DNA from: Nonomuraea cypriaca
GTDB taxonomy: Bacteria > Actinomycetota > Actinomycetes > Streptosporangiales > Streptosporangiaceae
Reading direction: 5' to 3'
Assembly: GCF_015645445.1 (NCBI RefSeq)
Contig: NZ_JADOGI010000011.1
Span: 23,889 to 87,888 of the forward strand
DNA: 64,000 nt
Below are positions 15,961-24,578 of this stretch, in pieces. Position 1 is the stretch's first letter, and every line of letters begins with the position of its first letter. Below the pieces are notes generated by a model. It saw only the letters and a list, made by a program, of their open reading frames with translations. It had not been told where the DNA came from and ran no database searches. A program made the translations under genes and the position numbers.

Positions 15961-15977
15961 GGCTAATATATTTAGCC
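15961..15977. promoter_or_regulatory. Perfect palindromic operator GGCTAA-N5-TTAGCC
   Basis: A 6-bp perfect inverted repeat around an AT-only centre (TATAT) lies 9 bp upstream of the hydrolase start. It overlaps the likely -10 element on the minus strand (TATATT). The A+T richness contrasts sharply with the surroundings. Best read as the binding site of the TetR protein at 14545. Confidence 0.65.
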
Positions 15978-15988
15978 AACTTGTGCAA

Positions 15989-16390
15989 GGCTATCCCGAC
16001 AGGCAGAAAGCGGAACTCTGGGCGGAACCGCCGCCGCGCGCCGACGGCTTGGGCGATTTGTCATCGCACCCACCCTGTGTAGTGGTCGCCACGCGGAAGG
16101 CGCAGTACTGCGGCGGGACGGATCCTCCGGCAGCCCGCGCAGGGCCTGGCGGACGAACTCCTCGTCCATGACCGCCTCGCCGACCGGCTCGACGGCGAGG
16201 AGCTTGGTGAGCAGTACCGGCTGCCCGCATTCACGACAACGCCGACGGCCCCCGGACTGAGTACGTTCGCCGGCACGCTGAGGCTTCTGCACGCCAGCTT
16301 CGCCCCGGTGCCCGACGTAGGCCCCCCACGTCTCAGTGCGAGCATTCCCCGCTATCTTGGGGTGGAATGCCGGACTGAGGAGGGACGTGT
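15989..16390. other. 400-bp gap with a possible small gene remnant
   Basis: A minus-strand frame (to 16292) contains RRRCRECGQPVLLTKLLAVE and MDEEFVRQALRGLPEDP, a single CxxC followed by acidic sequence. It has no clear ribosome site, the rest is Arg-rich, and no family is recognised. It may be a small zinc-binding gene or a fragment. Nothing else is seen. Confidence 0.3.
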
Positions 16391-17410
16391 ATGCCGCTGT
16401 CCTCGCAACCGCTGCGGAAGCTGGGCTTCTTGACCATCGGGCTGTTCGACGAGGCCGACCCGCGCCGGGGCCACGAGTCGACGCTCGAGATCATCGAGCT
16501 GGGCGAGCGACTGGGCTTCGACAGCGCGTGGGTTCGGCACCGCCATCTGCAGTACGGCATCTCTTCCCCGATCGCCGTCCTGGCGGCGGCGTCCCAGCGC
16601 ACCAGCCGCATCGAACTGGGCACGGCGGTCATCCCCGTGGGCTGGGAGAATCCGCTGCGGCTCGCTGAAGACCTGGCCACGGTGGACGTCTTGTCCGGGG
16701 GCCGCCTCAACCCGGGCGTCAGCGTCGGCCCGCCACTCCACTACGACCGGGTCAAGGACGCGCTCTATCCCGGCACCGGCGACGATGAGGACTTCAGCCA
16801 CGAACGCGTGCGACGGCTGCTGGGCTTCGTCCGCGGCGAGCCGGCCACCGACTTCAGCGGCGTCGAGGGCTTCGAGGTCTTCTCCGACCGGGTCCAGCCG
16901 CACTCCCCCGGCCTCGGCAGTCGCATGTGGTACGGCGGCGCGAGCCTGCGCTCGGCCTGCTGGGCGGGTGAGCAGGGCATGAACTTCCTGACCAGCAGTG
17001 TCGTGAAGGCTGAGGAGTCGGAGGACTTCGCCGAGATCCAGCTCTCCCACGTACGGGAGTTCCGCACGCACCACCCTGACGGCGACCGCGCCCGCGTCTC
17101 CCAGGGCCTGGTGGTCATCCCGACCGACACGGCCTCATCCGAGCAGCGAGCCAAGTACAAGGAGTACGCCGACAAGCGCACGCCCCGGACCACCGCACCG
17201 CAGGGACCGGCACGGATGATGTTCGCGCCCGACCTCGTCGGCAGCTCCGCCGAGATCGCCGAACGGCTCTACGCCCACGCCGCCTTCCGCGAGATCGATG
17301 AGGTCGCGTTCGCGCTGCCGTTCACGTTCGATCACGAAGACTACGTGCAGATCCTCACCGACATCGCCACCAGGCTCGGCCCCGAGCTCGGCTGGCGGTC
17401 CCGGCACTGA
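16391..17410 (+). CDS. LLM-class (luciferase-like) flavin-dependent monooxygenase
   Basis: 339 residues with the bacterial luciferase fold: KLGFLTIGLFDEADPRRGHE at the N-terminus, FDSAWVRHRHL, RIELGTAVIPVGWENPLRLAEDLATVDVLSGGRL, and MWYGGASLRSACWAGEQGMN. The pattern fits F420- or FMNH2-dependent oxidoreductases. The sequence GWENPLRLAED in place of the usual PFHHPLRVAE places it in a divergent subfamily. Monocistronic, complete, substrate unknown. Confidence 0.85.
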   Translation: MPLSSQPLRKLGFLTIGLFDEADPRRGHESTLEIIELGERLGFDSAWVRHRHLQYGISSPIAVLAAASQRTSRIELGTAVIPVGWENPLRLAEDLATVDVLSGGRLNPGVSVGPPLHYDRVKDALYPGTGDDEDFSHERVRRLLGFVRGEPATDFSGVEGFEVFSDRVQPHSPGLGSRMWYGGASLRSACWAGEQGMNFLTSSVVKAEESEDFAEIQLSHVREFRTHHPDGDRARVSQGLVVIPTDTASSEQRAKYKEYADKRTPRTTAPQGPARMMFAPDLVGSSAEIAERLYAHAAFREIDEVAFALPFTFDHEDYVQILTDIATRLGPELGWRSRH

Positions 17411-17469
17411 CGGCTACCGGGCTCTGGGGTCGTATTCGGCGCGCACGCGAGCAGGCATCGACCGGCCGA

Positions 17470-18180
17470 TCAACGCTTGTCCTCCGCAGCCGATGAGCAG
17501 CAGCCGTCCGCGCACCCATCGGCTGCGGCGCCGCCGGATGAGGGCATCGCGGTGGCGGGGACGGCGCAGCAGGCATCACCGCGCCAGGCCTCGCGGCCTT
17601 CCTTGACCGCGACGGCGGCGATGACCAGGGCGGCGATCGGGTCGGCCCAGGACCAGCCGAACAGACTGTTCAAGGCCAGCCCGACCAGCAGCACCGCGGA
17701 CAGGTAGGTGCACAGCAGGGTCTGCTTGGAGTCGGCCACGGCGGAGGTCGAGCCGAGTTCGCGGCCGGCGCGGCGCTGGGCGTACGACAGGAATGGCATG
17801 ACGACCAGCGAGAGCGCGGCCAGGATCAGACCGGGGGTGGAGTGTTCGGCCTCACCGGCGCCGAGCAGGGCGCGGACGGCGTCGAAGGTGACGTAGGCCG
17901 CCAGAGCGTAGAAGGAGATCGCGATGACACGCAACGCGGCCCGTTCGCGGCGTTCGTGGTCGGAGGCGGAGAACTGCCAGGCCACCGCGGTGGCGGAGGC
18001 GACCTCGACGACGGAGTCAAGGCCGAAGCCGATCAGCGCGGCGGAGGAGGCGATGGTGCCGGCGGTGATGGCCACCGCGGCTTCGATGACGTTGTAGGTG
18101 ATGGTCGCGGCGACCAGCAGCCGGATGCGGCGTTGCAGTAAGGTCCGCCGGGCCGGGGCGGGCAGGTTCAGCGCGGTCAT
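17470..18180 (-). CDS. Cation diffusion facilitator-type metal exporter
   Basis: 236 residues with six predicted helices: TITYNVIEAAVAITAGTIAS, ALIGFGLDSVVEVASA (family Asp in helix 2), then SDHERRERAALRVI and ADSKQTLLCTYLS (family Asp in helix 5). The end is a short Cys/His-poor but Cys-rich tail (DACCAVPAT, DGCADGCCSSA) that could bind soft metals. It overlaps by 4 bp the upstream ArsR-family gene, whose three cysteines match CmtR, so cadmium, lead or zinc export is likely. Confidence 0.85.
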   Translation of the reverse strand: MTALNLPAPARRTLLQRRIRLLVAATITYNVIEAAVAITAGTIASSAALIGFGLDSVVEVASATAVAWQFSASDHERRERAALRVIAISFYALAAYVTFDAVRALLGAGEAEHSTPGLILAALSLVVMPFLSYAQRRAGRELGSTSAVADSKQTLLCTYLSAVLLVGLALNSLFGWSWADPIAALVIAAVAVKEGREAWRGDACCAVPATAMPSSGGAAADGCADGCCSSAAEDKR

Positions 18181-18605
18181 GACACCGCCTGCCCCCGGAT
18201 GACGTCAGGGCCGCCGTCGGCCTCGGCTTCCACGTCGCTCGCGCGGCGCGGGTTCTGGACGGGGCACAGGGTGACCGCGTGTCCGGTGGCGGCCAGCAGC
18301 TGCTCGGCTGAGGTCAGCAGGTCCATCAGCTCGGGCCGGGTCAGGGAGTAGAACGACTGCCGCCCTTGGGCTCGGTAGTCCACCAGGCCGCAATCGCGCA
18401 GGCAGGCCAGGTGCTTGGAGACCGTGGACTGGGCCAGCCCCAGCTCGGCTGTCAGGTCCACCACGCGAGCCTCGCCACGGGCCAGCCGCTGCACGATACG
18501 CAGCCGCGTCTCATCGGACAGCGAGTGGAACAGCGCCGCCGCCGGAGTGATCCCCGCGGCGATCTCAGCGCTGACACATCTTCCACCATCAAAGTCAATC
18601 GCCAT
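18177..18605 (-). CDS. ArsR/SmtB metal sensor, CmtR-like
   Basis: 142 residues; winged helix around residues 28-95 (LFHSLSDETRLRIVQRLARG, then LGLAQSTVSKHLACLRDCGL). Cys68 and Cys72 in HLACLRDCG and Cys114 in the C-terminal VTLCPV reproduce the alpha4-and-tail arrangement by which Mycobacterium tuberculosis CmtR binds Cd/Pb. Metal binding should release it from DNA and turn on the exporter it overlaps. The message begins just upstream: TTGTCA at 18636-18641 with TATCAT 19 bp on, an overlong spacer sometimes seen in tightly controlled promoters. Confidence 0.85.
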   Translation of the reverse strand: MAIDFDGGRCVSAEIAAGITPAAALFHSLSDETRLRIVQRLARGEARVVDLTAELGLAQSTVSKHLACLRDCGLVDYRAQGRQSFYSLTRPELMDLLTSAEQLLAATGHAVTLCPVQNPRRASDVEAEADGGPDVIRGQAVS

Positions 18606-18758
18606 ATAGCGATGATAGCCCAGTTTAGTCATGTATTGACAAGGGGTGCCGACCCCACCGCCACGCATGATTGCTGAACCGCCGGGGAAACCGGCGCCCG
18701 AGGGCGGCGCCGAGCTGCAGCGGCGCTGTCGCCGCGGCCCATGGTAGGTACTGTCGGC

Positions 18759-19307
18759 ATGGAGTTTTTCTGTTATCACCGCGACCGGCCTGACTCCGCG
18801 ACGCTGCGCGACGAACTGCTGGAAGAGCACTGGTCCTACATGGACCGGTACGCGGCGGAGATGATCGCCCGTGGCCCGACCTTCGGCCGCGGCGGCGACA
18901 CGGCCACCGGCAGCGTGCACATCGTCGACCTGCCAGATCTCGCCGCCGCTCGTGCGTTCGTCTTCGACGAGCCCAACTACCAGGCCGGTGTGTACCGGGA
19001 CGTGGTGTTGCGGCGATGGCGCAACGTGCTGGGGCGTACCATGTGGGATTTCCCTGGCGGCCGAGACGGCGGCAACCGGTATCTGGTGCTGGGCCTCGGC
19101 TCCGGGCAGGCTGCCGACCTCGTCCCGTCGCCCGGCCTGGACGAGCTGATCGCGTATGGGCCGCTGCTGTCCGACGACGGCACCACCTGGCTGGGTACGG
19201 CGCTGCTGGTCCGAGCGCCGGACCCGGATGCGGCACGTGCCGTCCTGACCCTGGACCGGTACGCCGACATCGAGGTCCACGACTGGGAGTTCGGCGGGCG
19301 GCGGTAA
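18759..19307 (+). CDS. YCII-domain protein
   Basis: About 182 residues built from two YCII-like halves. The first has FFCYHRDRPDSATLRDELLE, HWSYMDRYAAEMIARGPTF and HIVDLPDLAAARAFVFDEPN, the usual YCII core of a beta-alpha-beta ferredoxin fold; the second is a shorter repeat ending DRYADIEVHDWEFGGR. YCII proteins are small, poorly characterised enzymes (some muconolactone-isomerase-like). ATG at 18759 is preferred over 18741 because GTAGG precedes it at a suitable distance. Confidence 0.75.
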   Translation: MEFFCYHRDRPDSATLRDELLEEHWSYMDRYAAEMIARGPTFGRGGDTATGSVHIVDLPDLAAARAFVFDEPNYQAGVYRDVVLRRWRNVLGRTMWDFPGGRDGGNRYLVLGLGSGQAADLVPSPGLDELIAYGPLLSDDGTTWLGTALLVRAPDPDAARAVLTLDRYADIEVHDWEFGGRR

Positions 19308-19452
19308 TGAGCACTTGACCGTCGCCGAGGTGGGCGGACCTCGACGACGTCGAACATTTACGACACTGAACGCTGGCCGAAGCCGGCCACAACGTGCACA
19401 TTACGAAGATCGGGAGCAACACGGTCGGAGGCGGCTGTGCCACCATGACGGT

Positions 19453-20232
19453 ATGGCGATCTTTGTCCAAGAGGTCGGCGCCGTCGAGGCGCCGACGGTG
19501 GTGCTCTTACACGGTGTGGGCACCAGCGGCTGGATGTGGACCAAGCAGGTCTCCGCGCTGGCCGATGACATGCACGTGCTGGTTCCCGATCTGCCGGGAC
19601 ACGGGCGGAGCAACACGCAGCCGTGGATCTCGATCGCCGATACCGCCCGCCTGGTCGCCGAGGCGATCGCCGCGCGGGCGCCGGAGGGCAGGGCGTATGT
19701 CGTCGGCCTCTCCCTGGGCGGTTACGTGGCGGCACACCTGGCCGCGACCGCTCCCGAGGCGTTGAGCGGTGCGATCCTGAGCGGGGTGAACGTACTGCCG
19801 TTTCCCAACCCGGGCAGGTTGCGGCTCATGGGCACGCTGATGGCCCCGGTCATGAAATGGGGGCCGGTGCTGCGGGCCAACGCCCGCGCGCTCAACGTCC
19901 CCGCGGAGGACGTCGACGGCTACCAGAGCGCCGCGCGGGCCACCAGCCGGCAGGCGTTCCGCAGGGTCAGCGACGAAGCCCTCGGCTTTCGGCTTGCGTC
20001 CAAGGCCGCAGACTCCCCCTGCCCGGTTCTGGCAGTGGCCGGTGCGAACGAGCACGATCTCACCAGGCGTTCCCTGGTCGACATCGCCGCTGCGTTTCCC
20101 AACGGCGAGGCATGCCTGGCGCCCGGGGTGGGCCACGCGTGGAGCGGCGAAAAGCCCGGACTGTTCACGGCCATGATCCGTGCCAGGGTCACCGGCGGCC
20201 GACTGCCCGAGGAACTCATCCCCGTGAGATGA
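19453..20232 (+). CDS. Alpha/beta-fold hydrolase
   Basis: 259 residues. LLHGVGTSGWMW gives the oxyanion hole, VGLSLGGYVA the nucleophile elbow (Gly-Leu-Ser-Leu-Gly), AVAGANEHDL the acid region and GVGHAWSGEKPG the catalytic His. It resembles small esterase/lactone hydrolases of the MenH/BioH type. Its start is assigned at the ATG opening the first beta strand (MAIFVQEVG). No operon partner. Confidence 0.82.
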   Translation: MAIFVQEVGAVEAPTVVLLHGVGTSGWMWTKQVSALADDMHVLVPDLPGHGRSNTQPWISIADTARLVAEAIAARAPEGRAYVVGLSLGGYVAAHLAATAPEALSGAILSGVNVLPFPNPGRLRLMGTLMAPVMKWGPVLRANARALNVPAEDVDGYQSAARATSRQAFRRVSDEALGFRLASKAADSPCPVLAVAGANEHDLTRRSLVDIAAAFPNGEACLAPGVGHAWSGEKPGLFTAMIRARVTGGRLPEELIPVR

Positions 20233-20368
20233 CCCTGGACCCTCACTGCGTGATGGCTCGCGTCGCGAGCCGACGCCCGTAACCATCCGTCGCCCGCGTT
20301 GGTATCGACCGTACGGACAACTGGTCCTCGCAGGATCTTGGCCGCCTGCCCCCGCCTGCATGGCGGGT

Positions 20369-21190
20369 TCAGCGAGCCCGCGATAAACCGAAGAATCCAC
20401 CGTAGAGACGACGGAATACAAATTGGGGAAGTACGGAACGCAATGCCGGCAACAGCCGAGCCCGCGGTCCGACGCGATAGACGTGACGCATCTTCCGAGA
20501 TTCGACGGCATGCACTATCGCCTGGGCGAGAGGCTCAGGTGAGGGCCCGTCGAGCTGGAGTCGCCGAAAGCCGTCGATGACCCGCGTTCGCCCGGGTTCG
20601 TAGGCGCGGATCGGCTTGTCCGTGCTCATGGTATCCACCGCCCCCGTGCGTACGCTGGTGGCCTCTATGCACGTCACCTCTATGCCGAACGGCTCGACCT
20701 CGTAGCGTAATGCGTCAGCGTAGTGGTTGAGTGCGGCCTTGCTCGCGGAATAGAGGGAGTGGAAGGGAATGGCGGCGACGGCGGCGCTGGAGCTCATCAG
20801 GACCAGCCGCCCCCTGCCTTGTTCACGCATGGTCGCCAGGACCGCGCGTACCACGCGGTGGGCTCCAATAAAATACCCCTCCAATTGAGCGATGGCGAGC
20901 TCGTCCGACGTTTCCTCTGCCGCGCCCGCCACATAAGCGCCCGCGCTGTAGATGACCACATCAATGCGGTCAGCCAGCTTCAGAACGTGCTGAACAGCCG
21001 AATCGACCGAGTGCTCGCTGCCGACCTCGAGCTCGACCGGAGTAATACCCGGGCTGTTCACGCGAAGCCGCGTACGGCTCGATCCGAATACGGTGTGTCC
21101 TCTTTTCGCCAGAGCCTCGGCAGTCGCGCGACCCACCCCCGAAGAGGCACCTACGACAAGGGCTACCAGCTGCTCCTGATCAACCTTCAC
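20369..21190 (-). CDS. Short-chain dehydrogenase/reductase
   Basis: 273 residues; cofactor motif VGASSGVGRAT, SAGAY in place of NNAG, catalytic Ser in LMSSSAAVA and YSASKAAL. The C-terminal extension with FGIEVTCIEATSVRTG and a hydrophobic end (LLPALRSVLPQFVFRRLYGG) resembles the oxidoreductase group that acts on lipid or retinol-like substrates and can associate with membranes. It lies head to head, 76 bp apart, with the DUF5937 regulator at 21267, which probably controls it. Confidence 0.85.
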   Translation of the reverse strand: MKVDQEQLVALVVGASSGVGRATAEALAKRGHTVFGSSRTRLRVNSPGITPVELEVGSEHSVDSAVQHVLKLADRIDVVIYSAGAYVAGAAEETSDELAIAQLEGYFIGAHRVVRAVLATMREQGRGRLVLMSSSAAVAAIPFHSLYSASKAALNHYADALRYEVEPFGIEVTCIEATSVRTGAVDTMSTDKPIRAYEPGRTRVIDGFRRLQLDGPSPEPLAQAIVHAVESRKMRHVYRVGPRARLLPALRSVLPQFVFRRLYGGFFGLSRAR

Positions 21191-21266
21191 TTACTGACCT
21201 ATACAGGACCCTCAATAAATGAGCAACGCTTTTCAGGCCCACCCAAAACCCCTCGTAAGATGAAGT

Positions 21267-22310
21267 ATGCGCCGAGCACCGGGAAACGTACGCTTCCACC
21301 TGAGCAGCGACGACCTGGCGAATGTCCGGGTACGCGGGCCGCTGGGTCCCCTGGCGGAGACCATGTTCGCCATGTGCGCGCTGCACCGGTCTGACCGTGG
21401 GGCGGTGCAGGATGAATGGCGACGCCGCTCGCTGCGGAGGCTGAGCCCGGCAGGGGCGTGTGTCATGCGGTTCCTCACGCCCGCCAGCCGGATCCCCCTC
21501 GATCTGGCGGCCCTGGCCGGGCATACGCCCGACATCGACGAGGCCCTGGACATCGTGCGTACGGCGCCGGACCAATGGGTGCGCGAGGAACTCGAAACGC
21601 TGCCTAGCCGGCACATCCTTCCCGCGCCCGTACGGGGCCTTGCCGACAACGACCGCCAGGCACGCCTCGCGCTGATGGCGGCGGTACGCGCGTGCCACGA
21701 GGCGACCGTGGCGCCGTACTGGGACCGGATTCGCGCTCACCTGCGGGCCGAAACGGTTCATGTCGCCATGCGGCTTGCCACGGACGGCCTCTCCGGCCTG
21801 TTGGAGCGACAGCGGACGCGCGGCCGGTGGCGGCCGCCCTACCTCGATGTCCCGTTACCTGGGCAGGGACGGGACGTTCACCTGGGCGGACGCGGCCTGG
21901 ACATCTTCGTGTCGGTGTTCTCCCACGATCTGAGCATGCTGGTCCCCGCCGATCAGCACAGCTCTTTTACCCTGGTGCTGCCGGCGTTGCCCGATCCCGG
22001 TACGGCGCCGGCCCTGTGGACGTCGCCGCGAGAGCCGACCCATCGCCGGCTGGCCGCACTGCTCGGCCCGACGAGGGCCGCGGTGCTGGAAGCCGTCGCC
22101 GAGGGCCGTGGCACCGGCCAGATCGCCCGCCACCTCGGCATCTCTCCGGCCAGTGCCAGTCAGCACGCCACCGTGCTACGGGAGGCCGGTCTGATCGTCA
22201 CCAGCCGCGACCGCAACACCGTACTCCACACCCTCACGGCCCTCGGCACCATGTTGCTCAATGGCGGGACCATGCAACGGACCGATGACGATCCTCCAGC
22301 AACACGCTGA
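21267..22310 (+). CDS. ArsR-type winged-helix regulator with DUF5937 N-terminal domain
   Basis: 347 residues. The first 240 form the DUF5937 domain common in actinomycetes (FHLSSDDLANVRVRGPLGPLAETMFA, and a central YWDRIRAHLRAE); the C-terminal 90 are an ArsR-like HTH (LEAVAEGRGTGQIARHLGIS then ASASQHATVLREAGLI). These typically repress an adjacent divergent gene, here the SDR at 20369. A homologue of the same architecture lies at 49633-50622. Confidence 0.85.
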   Translation: MRRAPGNVRFHLSSDDLANVRVRGPLGPLAETMFAMCALHRSDRGAVQDEWRRRSLRRLSPAGACVMRFLTPASRIPLDLAALAGHTPDIDEALDIVRTAPDQWVREELETLPSRHILPAPVRGLADNDRQARLALMAAVRACHEATVAPYWDRIRAHLRAETVHVAMRLATDGLSGLLERQRTRGRWRPPYLDVPLPGQGRDVHLGGRGLDIFVSVFSHDLSMLVPADQHSSFTLVLPALPDPGTAPALWTSPREPTHRRLAALLGPTRAAVLEAVAEGRGTGQIARHLGISPASASQHATVLREAGLIVTSRDRNTVLHTLTALGTMLLNGGTMQRTDDDPPATR

Positions 22311-22385
22311 GCGCGGCGGTCCCGAGCGTTCGCCCGATACGCCACCGGCGAGCGAGGACGCCGCCGACCACGATGGCGTGTCCGC

Positions 22386-22748
22386 TCAGGATCTCTCCTC
22401 ATCGTCCGGGTTCTCGGGGGCCGTCGGTGTGCAGGGGTGGAGCGTTGTCGAAAACCTTGGCCATCCACTCAACCGGGAGCCCGCCAAGCTGCTGATCTTG
22501 AAGTAGCCCTCGAACTGACGGGTGCCGCTGGAGTAGGTGGCGTAGCGCCGCTCGGCCCGCTGGTCACCGCTGCCGGTGGAGCAGGTCAGCCTGAACGTCA
22601 GGTCGCTGACGTCGCCGCAGCCGCGCTCCTGCACGTCGAACGACGGCGAGTACGACGTCCACGGGCCGGATTCCACGGGATCGGCCGAGGCGGGCAGCGC
22701 CGGCACGAGCAGCCCGATGGCCGCCGCACCTGCTGGCAGTAATCGCAT
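22386..22748 (-). CDS. Small secreted protein, probably C-terminally truncated
   Basis: 120 residues: signal peptide (MRLLPAGAAAIGLLVPALPASA), then FDVQERGCGDVSDLTFRLTC and RYATYSSGTRQFEGYFKISS. The second stretch is familiar from actinomycete secreted polysaccharide-lyase-like beta-sandwich proteins of about 200-240 residues. Here it breaks off after SLAGSRLSG into a low-complexity tail (TPTAPENPDDEERS), suggesting a frameshift or deletion. AGGAGG precedes the ATG at 22748, and a near-palindromic operator sits upstream, so it is probably still expressed. Confidence 0.6.
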   Translation of the reverse strand: MRLLPAGAAAIGLLVPALPASADPVESGPWTSYSPSFDVQERGCGDVSDLTFRLTCSTGSGDQRAERRYATYSSGTRQFEGYFKISSLAGSRLSGWPRFSTTLHPCTPTAPENPDDEERS

Positions 22749-22761
22749 CCGTCCTCCTGTT

Positions 22762-22776
22762 TAAGAAACTTTCCTA
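22762..22776. promoter_or_regulatory. Near-palindrome TAAGAAA-C-TTTCCTA upstream of secreted gene
   Basis: A 7-bp inverted repeat with one mismatch around a single C, immediately upstream of the ribosome site of the secreted protein gene. GGAAAGTTTCC-type palindromes are often seen before secreted carbohydrate-active genes in actinomycetes (recollection); the cognate regulator is not identified. Confidence 0.45.
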
Positions 22777-22791
22777 TTGACAGTCATAGGG

Positions 22792-23595
22792 TCATTCCCT
22801 TTCACGATGAGTCAAAAGAGAGGCGGGCCTCCTCCTCGGCAGCTCGGCGGGCACCGGCAACCCGGCGGGTTCGCCTTGGAGGATGTGGCGGCGCAGGTCC
22901 TGGAGTTCGGCGCCCGGCTCGACGCCCAGCTCGCCGACGAGACGCCGCCGGGTGTCGCGGAAGACCTCCAGCGCGGCGGCCCCCCGGCCGTCGTCGTACA
23001 GCGCCGTCATGGTGAGGTACGCCAGCCGCTCGCGCAAGGGGTGCTCGCTCAGCAGCATCGACAGCTCGGGCAAGGACTCGCGCCGCCGGCCGTACCGGAG
23101 ATCGAGCGCGATGCGCTCCTCCACAGCGGTGAGGCGCTCCTCGGCGAGCATCTGCCCGAACATCTCATGCAGCCACCCGCCCGCCACACCCGCCAGCGGC
23201 GGCCCGCTCCACAGGTCGAGCGCCTGCCGCAACAGAGGTCCCGCCCGCTCGGGGCCGGCGGCCCTGGCGCGGCCGACCAGGTCGCGGAAGCGGTAGAGGT
23301 CGACACGGGACGGGTCGACGTCCAGCCGGTAGCCGGGGGGCGAGGTGGCCAGCTCGACGCCGGTCAGCCCGGCCAGAACGCGCCGCAGGCGCGACACGTA
23401 GCCCTGGACGGCGTTGCGCGCCGAGGCGGGCGGACGGTCGTCCCATAACGCCTCAACCAGCCGGTCGGTGGAAACCGTCCGGCCCCGATGCAGCAACAAC
23501 ATCGCCAGCACGGATCGCTGCTGGGGCGTGGACGGCCCCAGCAGCTCGCCCCGCGTCCAAACCCCGACCGGCCCGAGCAGCCGGAACCCCGTCAT
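22792..23595 (-). CDS. SARP/AfsR-type regulator with BTAD domain
   Basis: 267 residues from the ATG at 23595. An OmpR-type DNA-binding domain (FRLLGPVGVWTRGELLGPST, LLLHRGRTVSTDRLVEALWD, VQGYVSRLRRVL, SPPGYRLDVDP) is followed by the bacterial transcriptional activation domain (LTAVEERIALDLRYGR, ALYDDGRGAAALEVFRDTRR, LGVEPGAELQDLRR). It is a small SARP without an ATPase region, like ActII-4 and RedD. Those activate biosynthetic clusters from heptameric repeats near -35. It starts 18 bp after the quinone oxidoreductase gene, so it is probably in that operon and TetR-controlled. Confidence 0.88.
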   Translation of the reverse strand: MTGFRLLGPVGVWTRGELLGPSTPQQRSVLAMLLLHRGRTVSTDRLVEALWDDRPPASARNAVQGYVSRLRRVLAGLTGVELATSPPGYRLDVDPSRVDLYRFRDLVGRARAAGPERAGPLLRQALDLWSGPPLAGVAGGWLHEMFGQMLAEERLTAVEERIALDLRYGRRRESLPELSMLLSEHPLRERLAYLTMTALYDDGRGAAALEVFRDTRRRLVGELGVEPGAELQDLRRHILQGEPAGLPVPAELPRRRPASLLTHRERE

Positions 23596-23613
23596 GGCCA
23601 CCACCGGTGGTCG

Positions 23614-24552
23614 TCAGTCGACGGTTACGACGATCTTGCCGTCCACGCCCTGCTGGGAGAGCAGCTCGGCGGCCTCGCCGACGCTCGTCCACGGTACGAT
23701 GGCGTCGAGCGGCGGGCGCAGCCGCTCCTGCCGCACCAACTCCACCAGCCGCCTCAACATCGGTCCGCAGTCCGTGCCCGCCATCATGAAGTTGCCGAGC
23801 CAGAGGCCCTGCAGGCGAGCGCCGGGCGTGTGGTAGAAGTCGCCGGGGTGGAAGCTGGTCAGCGTACGGCTTCCGTTGCCGAAGGTCACACAGACGCCGC
23901 CCGGTGCCAGGGCGGTGAGAGCGGTCGCCAGTGAGTCTCCGCCCACGCCGTCGAGGATCACGTCGTAGCGGCCGGCCTCCTTGGCGGCCTCGATGCCCTG
24001 GAAGACCGTCGGGGTCGCGATGCCGTCCGCACGCAGTTGCCCAGGCAGGCTGGGCCGGCGGCTGACGGCGAAGACCTCGGCGCCCGCCAGGCTCGCCAGC
24101 TGGCAGGCGAAACGCCCCACGCCACCGGCCGCGCCCGTGATCAGCACCTTGCGGCCGAGCAGCGTCCCCGCCTGCTCCAGGGCGGCCAGCGCCGTCACCG
24201 CCGCCACAGGCAGGGCCGCCGCCTGGACGGACGTGACCGTGTCGGGAATCTCCGTGATCATCGTGGCGCCGGCGACGACGTATTCCGCCCAGGCTCCTTG
24301 CGGGACGAATCCGTAGACGCGGGCGCCCTTCGGCGCGGTGCCGCCGTCCACCGCGGCCTCCTCGACCACGCCGGCGAAGTCCCATCCGGGCACGTAGGAG
24401 TCGGTCGACTCGAGCGCGGTGCGGACCTCACCGGCGTTCAGCGAGAAGGCTTCCACCCTTATCAGGGCCTGATTCGGGGCGGGTTCGGGCTGCGGCGCCT
24501 CGGACAGGCGCAGGCGCGAGGCGGCGGTGGGATCGGTGATGACGGCACGCAT
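23614..24552 (-). CDS. Zinc-free quinone oxidoreductase-like medium-chain dehydrogenase
   Basis: 312 residues of the NADPH:quinone reductase branch of the MDR superfamily: FSLNAGEVRTALE, GWDFAGVVEEAA, LPVAAVTALAALE, and the NADPH motif ITGAAGGVGRFACQLASLAG. No zinc ligands. The end (GKIVVTVD) is canonical. It is divergent from the TetR gene at 24647, with overlapping palindromes in the 94-bp gap, a common arrangement in which TetR represses a detoxifying reductase. The SARP gene follows closely. Confidence 0.85.
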   Translation of the reverse strand: MRAVITDPTAASRLRLSEAPQPEPAPNQALIRVEAFSLNAGEVRTALESTDSYVPGWDFAGVVEEAAVDGGTAPKGARVYGFVPQGAWAEYVVAGATMITEIPDTVTSVQAAALPVAAVTALAALEQAGTLLGRKVLITGAAGGVGRFACQLASLAGAEVFAVSRRPSLPGQLRADGIATPTVFQGIEAAKEAGRYDVILDGVGGDSLATALTALAPGGVCVTFGNGSRTLTSFHPGDFYHTPGARLQGLWLGNFMMAGTDCGPMLRRLVELVRQERLRPPLDAIVPWTSVGEAAELLSQQGVDGKIVVTVD

Positions 24553-24578
24553 GGCCCAACTCCGGTGAGTTTGAATTC

